Of a DNA stretch of 6,169 nucleotides, positions 1-5,761 are shown in pieces. The notes beneath the pieces are model-generated. The model was not told the origin of the DNA. It did not search any database and saw only the letters and a program-made list of their open reading frames with translations. The stretch spans positions 1-6,169 of the forward strand of contig CAKUEV010000117.1 in assembly GCA_934646845.1 (NCBI GenBank), read 5' to 3'. A program made the position numbers and the translations under genes. This stretch comes from an uncultured Slackia sp. GTDB taxonomy: Bacteria; Actinomycetota; Coriobacteriia; Coriobacteriales; Eggerthellaceae. Every line of letters starts with the position of its first letter. Position 1 is the stretch's first letter.

Positions 1-46
1 GGATGGTTGAACCCAAGCCCGGTTGAAACTTCGCATGGTTTTATAG

Positions 47-80
47 AAAGCCGCTCCACGTTTGTGGGGCGGCTTTTTCT
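47..80 (+). terminator. Rho-independent terminator of an upstream unit
   Basis: The left arm at 47-59 (AAAGCCGCTCCAC) pairs with the right arm at 64-76 (GTGGGGCGGCTTT) over 13 bp with a single G-T wobble and a 4-nt loop (GTTT). The T-run at 74-78 follows directly. This is a textbook intrinsic terminator reading left to right, so transcription from the left should end here and the large gene downstream needs its own promoter. The unit being terminated is not identifiable: only 46 bases precede the hairpin. One frame reaches a TGA at 24-26, which would suit the end of a coding sequence, but that is too little to call. Confidence 0.9.
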
Positions 81-150
81 GTTATGGGCGGGATTCGTTG
101 AACGAGGCTTGTTGTGCAGACATATTGCATATCGCCCCAACAAAATTGGG

Positions 151-339
151 CGAGCGTATAGGATGTCGCGCAACGAGAAGGGCTTGTTCGGGCAAGCGTA
201 TTGGGTGGCACGCATTCGGAGGGGGCGTTTGTGCGGGGCATTGCTGGACGCAGGACATTGAGAAGAGGGTTGCTGGGGTGGATGTTGTTGGACGCTGCGA
301 GTTGAGAAGAGGATTGTCTAGGCGAACATTGTTGGACGC
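151..339. repeat. Degenerate tandem repeat array, period about 42-44 bp
   Basis: The core TTGxTGGACGC occurs at 241, 285 and 329, spaced exactly 44 bp apart. Units 241-284 and 285-328 share 29 of 44 positions, including an uninterrupted TTGAGAAGAGG. The third unit keeps only the first 11 bases before diverging. To the left, 151-192 and 193-238 resemble each other (CGAGCGTATAGG against CAAGCGTATTGG, 17 of the first 22 positions) at a period of 42, and they look like older copies of the same unit. The array is noncoding as far as I can see, and its function is unknown. Confidence 0.6.
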
Positions 340-371
340 CAGCTGATCAAGACTTCTGCATGAAAAGGCGT

Positions 372-513
372 TCGAATGTGGCATATTCGGCGCTTTTCTG
401 GAGTTGTTTCAGGCAATTCTCAGATGCGACTGAATGGGCAAGCCTCTGACCTGGGGAAATAATGGGTGTCAGCAGCAGTGCAATTCGAGGCTGCGGAACT
501 ATGCCACATTCGA
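372..513. repeat. Inverted repeat pair flanking about 114 bp
   Basis: TCGAATGTGGCATA at 372-385 recurs as its exact reverse complement at 500-513 (14 of 14). With small gaps the match continues outward: AAAAGGCG before the left arm corresponds to CCGCTTTT after the right arm, and a CATG lies outside each arm. The arms therefore reach roughly 358-385 and 500-531. Total size is about 170 bp, with no coding capacity between the arms. It could be a miniature inverted-repeat element, a scattered intergenic repeat, or a pair of operator half-sites, since the right arm ends on the proposed -35 of the downstream promoter. Confidence 0.55.
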
Positions 514-521
514 GGCCGCTT

Positions 522-552
522 TTGAACATGCACATGCGAGACATGGTAGAAT
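522..552 (+). promoter_or_regulatory. Putative promoter of the B12-riboswitch operon
   Basis: An extended -10 element is visible: TG at 544-545, one base, then TAGAAT at 547-552. A -35-like TTGAAC lies at 522-527. The 19-bp spacing is longer than ideal, which an extended -10 can tolerate. Transcription would begin near 559, about 12 bases before the first conserved block of the riboswitch, which is where a leader promoter should be. The right arm of the inverted repeat ends just upstream or overlaps the -35, so a second, protein-based control is possible. Confidence 0.5.
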
Positions 553-570
553 TCAGAGGTTATTGGCAAA

Positions 571-765
571 GATGGTTGCGTCGGGCACGGCGCGGGCGTG
601 CGCGAAGGGCGCGCAGGCTTGAGGGAATGCGGGTGACAGTCCCGCGCTCTACCAGGAACCGTATACGCTGATGGGCGGGTTGGCCGTTGCGTAAGAGAGC
701 GTGCGCGCGAAAGCGACGATGTGCGTATTTCATGCTGCAATGGCTTGCAGGTAAAACCGCGGGCA
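571..765 (+). ncRNA. Cobalamin (B12) riboswitch in the leader of the surface-protein gene
   Basis: The conserved blocks of the cobalamin riboswitch (Rfam RF00174) appear in order. GATGGTTGCG at 571-580 is the 5' GGT block. GAGGGAA is at 621-627. The B12-box hairpin has GCGGG 629-633 pairing with CCCGC 641-645, holds GGTGACAGTCC at 632-642, and has TGACAGT in the loop. CCAGGAACCGTA at 652-663 stands where the consensus has CCCGCAACTGTA. A peripheral GAAA-capped hairpin is at 706-715. The 3' block CAGGTAAAACCGC is at 748-760, whose AACC (755-758) can pair with the 5' GGTT (574-577). The roughly 195-nt length is normal for the family. The CCAGG variant is divergent. Ligand and mechanism are inferred: B12 binding is expected to lower expression of the downstream gene. 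Confidence 0.75.
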
Positions 766-775
766 CGCGGGCCGT

Positions 776-835
776 TCAAGTGAGGCAAAGTCGGAACACT
801 CATCCATCGCATTGAGCCCTGGAAGTGAGGTACCG
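776..835 (+). promoter_or_regulatory. Putative riboswitch expression platform and ribosome binding site
   Basis: Between the aptamer and the ATG there is no hairpin followed by a T-run, so control is more likely at translation than by termination. CTCATC at 799-804 is exactly complementary to GATGAG at 835-840, which contains the start codon, and it could mask initiation. The Shine-Dalgarno is GTGAGG at 825-830, five bases before the ATG. The 8-mer AAGTGAGG occurs twice, at 778-785 and again at 823-830, the second copy being the ribosome site itself. The pairing is short and its role is inferred. Confidence 0.4.
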
Positions 836-3800
836 ATGAGATTCGGACCAAGTTTGGCGCGCGGCGACGCTCGCGAAGGAGCCCACATCGGGACAGGTGA
901 CGTCTTGCGTGGAGCAGCCGAGAAAAATCTACTGAATACGGCACTTTGGCAACGTGTGCTTTCGGTTTTTATGGCCATTGTCCTTGCGACGTCCATGACT
1001 CCGAGCCGCGCGCTCGCGTCTGGCGAGGATGCGATTAATTCCGTTGCCGCTGAATCTGCAGAAAGTGTTGCGGCTTCAGATGCTGATGGCCAATCTGGCG
1101 AATCGGTCTCTGTCGAAGATGCATCCGATACAGTTGAAGATGTTGACACGGATTCCGTTATTGACGAATCGGTAAATGCGGATAAGACGGATGGCGGTTT
1201 AAGCCAGGCCATGGCCGAGCCGGAGCAGTCTTCGCTCGCTGGCGTTGCCCTCTCGTCGACCGATAGCGCATCGACTTTCGAAACTGATGCTGCGGGTGAT
1301 GGCGTTCAGCAAAATGGCTCATTGACCCGTGCCGTAGCGTCGCTCGATTCTTCATCTGTTATCAGCGTTGGCAGCTCAAAAAATGCAGTACGGTTTCCGA
1401 ATAGCCCTGGTTTTGTAAAGCAGAACATCACACTCTATGCAACCGCCTGGACGAAACGTGGCGCTTCGAAAATCCCCTCGAGCGGCTTTACGTACCAGTG
1501 GTACGCTTCCGATGCGACTAATGCGTCAGCAAACGATATGTCCCAGTTTGAGCCGATTGCGGGTCAAACATCCTCCTCAATCGTTCTTGACGATGCCCTT
1601 CGTACTCAGCTCGATGGTAAGTGCCTGCGCGTTGCAATTACGAGCGGCGACACAACGGTCTATGGGCCTTCCTCGAGTGCTTATAGCACCAAATTGTCTG
1701 CGGTAAAGCGTATCGATGCGCCTGTTAAGGCGAAGACTGCACTTGATGAAAAATCATATATCCTCATTCAGTCGTCAGACGCAGTAACCTCATCGACGAA
1801 TACTGTTAAGCCAGATATTCTTCGCACAGGAAGTGTGCTTTGCGCAAATGCTTACGATAGCGAGGCAGTGCCCTCGGCTCGCATTTCCGCGCAAAACACT
1901 TGGACGTATCAATGGCTTGCTGGCGATAGCCGCGATGCGGACGATTCGGCCTATCTCCCCATTGAGGGCCAAACTTCTCAAACCTTGACCATTACTGAGG
2001 ATTTGGCGAAGCAGCTTGCCGGCAAATACATTCGAGTTAAAGTCATCGGCGATGGTCAAGAGCTCTATGGTCCAAGCGGTTCTTTTGATCGTCCAGCTTC
2101 TGTTAAATACAATACCCCTGGTCCAGTTGCATCTGCTGATCAACTTGCCGTTAACCATATTGTGCTCGCCTACAATGGCGAAGAATTCGGCGATCAGGTT
2201 GAAGACGTTCCCAATGCGAACGTCGGCGACACGATTCGCGCTGCGGCGTATTACCTCAATTACGATACGCCGACCGATTTGTATGGCGAAGACAAGGTCG
2301 ATTTCTCTTGGCAAGTCGCCGATGACAAAGATGGCGAATATCGCGAAGTAGCAACTGGCGCGACGTTTACCGTTGGTGATTACGCTGGGAAATATCTCAA
2401 GGTCGTTGCAACGGCCAAGAACGGCATTGCCGGTATAGATTCGCACGAAACGGAGCCGGGCCGCATTTTGGCAAAGGGTGCGTCGACGCTTTACTACGTC
2501 GATTATGCCAATGCGTCCAAGGGCGCGAAGGATACGGGCTCCACGATTGAGGCGGTTGCCTACAAGGGCGATTATTGGGAAAACGAAACGGTTACCGAGG
2601 GCGTCACCTTCACGTGGCGTTGGTCTGAGGTCGATCCCGATTCCGCAGATTTCGACGAGAGCGACTGGCATGTTGTTGATGGCCAGTCTTCTGGCTCGTT
2701 CACCATTCCAGATGATTATGCATTTCGATGGGTAAACGTTACCGCGTGTGCGGGCGACAATACCGTCGTTGCTGATTCGTCTATCAAAGTGAAACCGGCT
2801 GGCTCGCATGAGCTTTCGAATCTCGTGTATGTCAAAAAGATCGCTGGCGATCTTGATGCGACGTATCAATATAAAACCGGCGAAAAAATTGGCGTAGAGG
2901 CCTTTGAGCTCACATCGGCGGGTACCAAGGGCAGCAAGCTTTCGAACGATCAGCTTTCGTTTACGTGGCAAATCGCCGATTCCCGCAATGGTGAATATGT
3001 CGACCTGAATGACGCTAACCTGCATCGTTCGTCGTTTGTTATTCCTGAAAGCTACGAAGGCAAGTTTCTGAAATGCCTGGTTTCCGCCGGGTATAACACC
3101 GAAGTCGCATCGCTCAACAAGGCCATTGTTAAGGGTGATGTCGCTGCGACATACAGCATTACATCGGTCGATGTCGAGCAAAGCAATAATTTGGTGCAGG
3201 TTGGCGGTACTTTGACCCCGACTGCTAACTACTTGGCCACCAATGAATACGGCGAGTATGAAACTTCGCTTCCGAGTGGTTCCGTTGTTACATATACGTG
3301 GTTCGCTGCGGATGACGAGAACCACAAGAACGCTGTTGAGCTGACGGGCGCAGACGATGCGACAGGCGCATTGAAGATTCCCGCTTCGGCTGAGGGCAAA
3401 TACGTCTATGTTGTTGCCAACGCGGGCGTAAACGACAAAGAGAGCGACCCGCTCTTTGTGGGTGCCGCTGAAGAAAAGACCATTAAGGTCAACGTCAAGA
3501 TTACGGGCGTAACCGACCACAAGGCGGGCGAGAGTTACTCTTTTGAGTCGTGGATCCCTCTGACCGAGTATTCATGGAGCAGCGACGAGAAGAAATCTGC
3601 TTGGGATATCTTCAAGACGGTGCTCGATGGTGCTGGCTATACGTATAACGACCAGTGGGGCACCCCTTATTCCATTACGACGCCGGATAAAAAACGCACC
3701 CTAGCTATGTCGAGCGAAGCGCCATGGAGCTATTGGTCGTTCATCATTAATGGCACGTATGCCCCCGTTATGGCAACGGGGTATTTGCCGGTTGAGGGCG

Positions 3801-5755
3801 ATACCATTGAGCTTACTTACATGGATGCTTCGGGCACGTTTGTTCCAGGCGCTGAGCCAGAAACCAATCCTGGAACCGCTCACCCCGATGTCGACGCATC
3901 GTGGAACGGTTTTGCAAACGGCGGTTCTGCTTCTGCAACGGATGCCCTTACGCCCACAACGAAGACTGATACGCCTTCTTGGGCGCTCAATCTTTTGACC
4001 GATGAACAGCAGAAGGCGGGTGCGGGCGTCTCTGCATCTGACCCCATTGTGGCGAACGGAAAGGTGTACCTTGTCACGGGCGCTTCGGTGTGGGGTGGAA
4101 AGACGTGGAATGCCGTCCTCAACGAGGTCGACCCCGAGATGGGTTCCGTCGTGCGATCCCTGGAGCTTGGTTCTTCCATGGACAGCACGTGCCGTCCCGT
4201 TGTTGCGCAAGGCATTATTCTGATTCCGCTTTCCGGCGGTTACCTGCAGGCCGTTTCGGCGACGACGCTTGAAACGCTGTGGTATTCCGGCGCGTTCACT
4301 AAGCAGAATCTGTCTTCGTTGACCGTTGATGGCGATTACGTCTATATCAACACCCTTGATTATTGGTCTGGCAACAACGTCGACGTGCAAAACGGTACCG
4401 TTAAGCGTATCAATATTCACACGGGCGCAGTTGCTGGAAGCGCCTCTGTCACCGACGGCGGTTACTACTGGTCTGGTGGCCTGATGGTCAACGGCTACTA
4501 CGTTGTCGGCGGAGATTTTGGCCAGGTGCGGGTGTATTCTGCGGATCTGTCAAAGCTTGTTGGCTCGATTAAGCTCTCCGGCGGCAATATTCGCTCGGCG
4601 CTTGTTGAGCACGACGGCTTTGTCTATGCCGTTACGCGCGACGATGGCACCCTGCATAAGCTGACCATTGGCTCGGATGGTTCCATTACCGAGACCGCGA
4701 AGGTGCAGTTTGCCGCATACTCGACTTCAACGCCTGTGTTTAGCGGCAAGTATGCTTTTATTTGCGGTGCGACTGCGAACAATTGGAAGGCTAAGGGACT
4801 GCTTTCAATCGTTGATCTTTCCAATATGAGCGTGAAGCAGATTGCGAAGGCCGATGGTGAAGAACTCGGCTTCGAATCGAAGAGCACGCCGCTCGTTTCG
4901 ACACGCGACGGCGTAACGTACGTGTATTTCACTCTCAACGGCGCAAAGGGCAATTGGCCAAACTACACCACAGGCGGTGGTGTGTACATGTATAAGTTGG
5001 GTAACGCCGAAGCGACTGAGGTATTCGTTCCAGGATCCGGGTATGCCAACTATTGCATGGCATCGGTTGTCTGCGACGAATACGGCAACTTGTATTACAC
5101 CAACGATTCGGGCCACCTCTTCTGCGTGAAATCTCAAGCTCATCGCGTGAAGTTCGATTCGCAGGGCGGTTCTTCTGTTGACGGCCAGACACCCGCGTCT
5201 GGTTCGACGGTCGCCAAGCCTGCCGACCCGACGCGCGAAGGGTATACCTTTGGTGGCTGGTACACCGATGCGGCATGCACAGAGGCCTACGATTTTGCGA
5301 CTGCGGTGACGTCCGATATGACGCTGTATGCCAAGTGGACGAAGAGCGAAGCGTCTTCGTCTGGGTCATCGTCTGGCTCCGATAATGCCGGTGACAAGAA
5401 GGACGATGGCAAGAAGGACAACGCGGACGCGCAAAAAACGCCGCAGGGCGGTTCCGTGGCACCTTCTTCCTTGCCTTTGTCGCAAAGCGCGCTTCCCAAG
5501 AGCGATGATGAAAAGGCCAACGACGGCAAGAAGGCCGACGACCAGAAGGGCGCGAAGGCAAGCGATGCGAAGTCTTCCTCGAAGGCTGAAAACGATGGCG
5601 CTATCGAGTCGGCGGTTGCCGCAGACGATGGTGCGTCTTCAACCGAGAGCGCTCCCATCTGGCCTTACATTGTTTTGGCTGTTGGCGTCGCTGGCCTTGC
5701 TGCCGCCATCGTGTGGTTCGTCGTCGCCCGCCGCAAACGTGATGGGGATGAATAG
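836..5755 (+). CDS. Giant exported Ig-like/DUF4430/PQQ-propeller/InlB-repeat surface protein
   Basis: The 1639-aa product is a membrane-anchored cell-envelope protein. ATG 836 is preferred because GTGAGG lies five bases upstream; the in-frame TTG at 812 has no such site. Residues 1-61 form a signal peptide with an unusually long N-region (about 36 aa), a hydrophobic core at 41-52 and an ALA|S cleavage site after residue 61. Residues 62-170 are an acidic Ser/Asp/Ala linker. Six Ig-like repeats fill about 172-876. DUF4430, the bacterial relative of the transcobalamin C-terminal domain, covers about 881-1004, with AWDIFKTVLDGAGY and WSYWSFIINGTYAP as key motifs. An eight-blade PQQ-like propeller spans about 1019-1432, and an InlB B / Listeria-Bacteroides repeat 1436-1503. 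A charged linker (1504-1608), a transmembrane helix (about 1609-1630) and ARRKRDGDE end the protein. There is no LPXTG motif. The domains are recognised by eye. A role in corrinoid capture is inferred from DUF4430 plus the leader riboswitch; adhesion is the main alternative. Confidence 0.93.
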   Translation: MRFGPSLARGDAREGAHIGTGDVLRGAAEKNLLNTALWQRVLSVFMAIVLATSMTPSRALASGEDAINSVAAESAESVAASDADGQSGESVSVEDASDTVEDVDTDSVIDESVNADKTDGGLSQAMAEPEQSSLAGVALSSTDSASTFETDAAGDGVQQNGSLTRAVASLDSSSVISVGSSKNAVRFPNSPGFVKQNITLYATAWTKRGASKIPSSGFTYQWYASDATNASANDMSQFEPIAGQTSSSIVLDDALRTQLDGKCLRVAITSGDTTVYGPSSSAYSTKLSAVKRIDAPVKAKTALDEKSYILIQSSDAVTSSTNTVKPDILRTGSVLCANAYDSEAVPSARISAQNTWTYQWLAGDSRDADDSAYLPIEGQTSQTLTITEDLAKQLAGKYIRVKVIGDGQELYGPSGSFDRPASVKYNTPGPVASADQLAVNHIVLAYNGEEFGDQVEDVPNANVGDTIRAAAYYLNYDTPTDLYGEDKVDFSWQVADDKDGEYREVATGATFTVGDYAGKYLKVVATAKNGIAGIDSHETEPGRILAKGASTLYYVDYANASKGAKDTGSTIEAVAYKGDYWENETVTEGVTFTWRWSEVDPDSADFDESDWHVVDGQSSGSFTIPDDYAFRWVNVTACAGDNTVVADSSIKVKPAGSHELSNLVYVKKIAGDLDATYQYKTGEKIGVEAFELTSAGTKGSKLSNDQLSFTWQIADSRNGEYVDLNDANLHRSSFVIPESYEGKFLKCLVSAGYNTEVASLNKAIVKGDVAATYSITSVDVEQSNNLVQVGGTLTPTANYLATNEYGEYETSLPSGSVVTYTWFAADDENHKNAVELTGADDATGALKIPASAEGKYVYVVANAGVNDKESDPLFVGAAEEKTIKVNVKITGVTDHKAGESYSFESWIPLTEYSWSSDEKKSAWDIFKTVLDGAGYTYNDQWGTPYSITTPDKKRTLAMSSEAPWSYWSFIINGTYAPVMATGYLPVEGDTIELTYMDASGTFVPGAEPETNPGTAHPDVDASWNGFANGGSASATDALTPTTKTDTPSWALNLLTDEQQKAGAGVSASDPIVANGKVYLVTGASVWGGKTWNAVLNEVDPEMGSVVRSLELGSSMDSTCRPVVAQGIILIPLSGGYLQAVSATTLETLWYSGAFTKQNLSSLTVDGDYVYINTLDYWSGNNVDVQNGTVKRINIHTGAVAGSASVTDGGYYWSGGLMVNGYYVVGGDFGQVRVYSADLSKLVGSIKLSGGNIRSALVEHDGFVYAVTRDDGTLHKLTIGSDGSITETAKVQFAAYSTSTPVFSGKYAFICGATANNWKAKGLLSIVDLSNMSVKQIAKADGEELGFESKSTPLVSTRDGVTYVYFTLNGAKGNWPNYTTGGGVYMYKLGNAEATEVFVPGSGYANYCMASVVCDEYGNLYYTNDSGHLFCVKSQAHRVKFDSQGGSSVDGQTPASGSTVAKPADPTREGYTFGGWYTDAACTEAYDFATAVTSDMTLYAKWTKSEASSSGSSSGSDNAGDKKDDGKKDNADAQKTPQGGSVAPSSLPLSQSALPKSDDEKANDGKKADDQKGAKASDAKSSSKAENDGAIESAVAADDGASSTESAPIWPYIVLAVGVAGLAAAIVWFVVARRKRDGDE
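1349..3463 (+). repeat. Six tandem Ig-like domain repeats encoded within the surface protein
   Basis: Each unit of about 100-135 residues has a conserved core T-Y/F-x-W (FTYQW 218, WTYQW 356, DFSWQ 489, TFTWRW 591, SFTWQI 708, TYTWF 819). Most continue with an A-D/S-D/E segment, and all reach a later GKYxxVxA-type strand (GKCLRVAI, GKYIRVKV, GKYLKVVA, RWVNVTA, GKFLKCLV, GKYVYVVA). The tryptophans are 138, 132, 102, 117 and 111 residues apart. The first two units resemble each other most, sharing an extra loop, the motif GQTS and a VYGPS/LYGPS end. Sequence divergence between units is high, so these are old duplications rather than recent copies. They probably form a rigid stalk lifting the DUF4430 and propeller domains off the membrane. 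Confidence 0.8.
3476..3847 (+). other. DUF4430 (transcobalamin C-terminal-like) domain region
   Basis: Residues 881-1004 begin with the beta-strand KTIKVNVKITGV and continue with the helix AWDIFKTVLDGAGY. The hallmark WSYWSFIINGTYAP follows, then LPVEGDTIELTYM, matching the DUF4430 pattern of a helix, a W-x-x-x-x-N-G strand pair and a closing G-D-x-I/V strand. DUF4430 belongs with the C-terminal domain of transcobalamin and intrinsic factor, which contacts the corrin ring. Bacterial members are often found with B12-regulated genes. The domain supports a corrinoid or related cofactor ligand, but binding is not shown by sequence alone. Confidence 0.75.
3890..5131 (+). other. Eight-blade PQQ-like beta-propeller region
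   Basis: The segment opens with ASWNGFANGG and ends its lead-in with TPSWALNL, resembling the usual W-x-x-F ... P ... W entry of PQQ-like propellers. It then shows eight repeats of the form 'P-x-V-x-x-G-x-V-Y-x ... L-x-x-x-D': starts near residues 1068, 1117, 1160, 1211, 1252, 1296, 1350 and 1407. Eight blades match the quinoprotein dehydrogenase fold, but no catalytic Glu/Asn/Asp set or vicinal cysteine pair is evident, so it is probably a binding or structural propeller rather than a dehydrogenase. It always follows DUF4430 here, which suggests a paired ligand platform. Confidence 0.7.
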
Positions 5756-5761
5756 CGAAAC

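Larger units (their letters stand above)
81..540. other. Intergenic stretch without a convincing gene
   Basis: No open frame here has a ribosome binding site, a recognisable domain or a plausible length. The short frames overlap one another on both strands, and one runs through the terminator. What the stretch does hold is repeat structure: a degenerate tandem array (151-339), an inverted repeat pair (372-385 with 500-513) and a small imperfect hairpin at 133-152. The G-rich, repetitive composition fits decayed or mobile intergenic sequence rather than coding sequence. Confidence 0.7.

Noticed and set aside
1..26. Possible C-terminal end of an upstream gene (frame ending TGA 24-26)
   Set aside because: Twenty bases before the terminator is a sensible place for a stop, but seven codons are too few to support a call, and another frame also stops at 8-10.
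133..152. Small hairpin (CGCCCCAA / TTGGGCG)
   Set aside because: The stem is short with a bulge and no T-run on either strand, so it is not a terminator.
7..261. An 84-aa plus-strand frame at the left edge
   Set aside because: It reads straight through the terminator at 47-80 and the tandem array and has no ribosome site.
151..339. CRISPR array
   Set aside because: The units are adjacent and degenerate with no identical repeat separated by unique spacers, and no cas gene is present.
812..835. TTG start eight codons upstream of the chosen ATG
   Set aside because: There is no Shine-Dalgarno at a usable distance, whereas ATG 836 has GTGAGG five bases upstream and lies beyond the leader's expression platform.
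420..944. A 174-aa minus-strand frame over the leader and gene start
   Set aside because: It is antisense to the structured leader and signal-peptide region, Arg/Pro-rich and low in information, with no domain or ribosome site.
1790..3520. A 576-aa open frame on the minus strand
   Set aside because: It lies wholly antisense to the Ig-repeat and DUF4430 coding region, has no ribosome site or recognisable domain, and is a shadow of the codon bias of the real gene.
5480..5505. LPLSQ and LPKSD resembling sortase motifs
   Set aside because: They lie about 55-65 residues before the membrane helix, inside a low-complexity linker, and do not match LPXTG.
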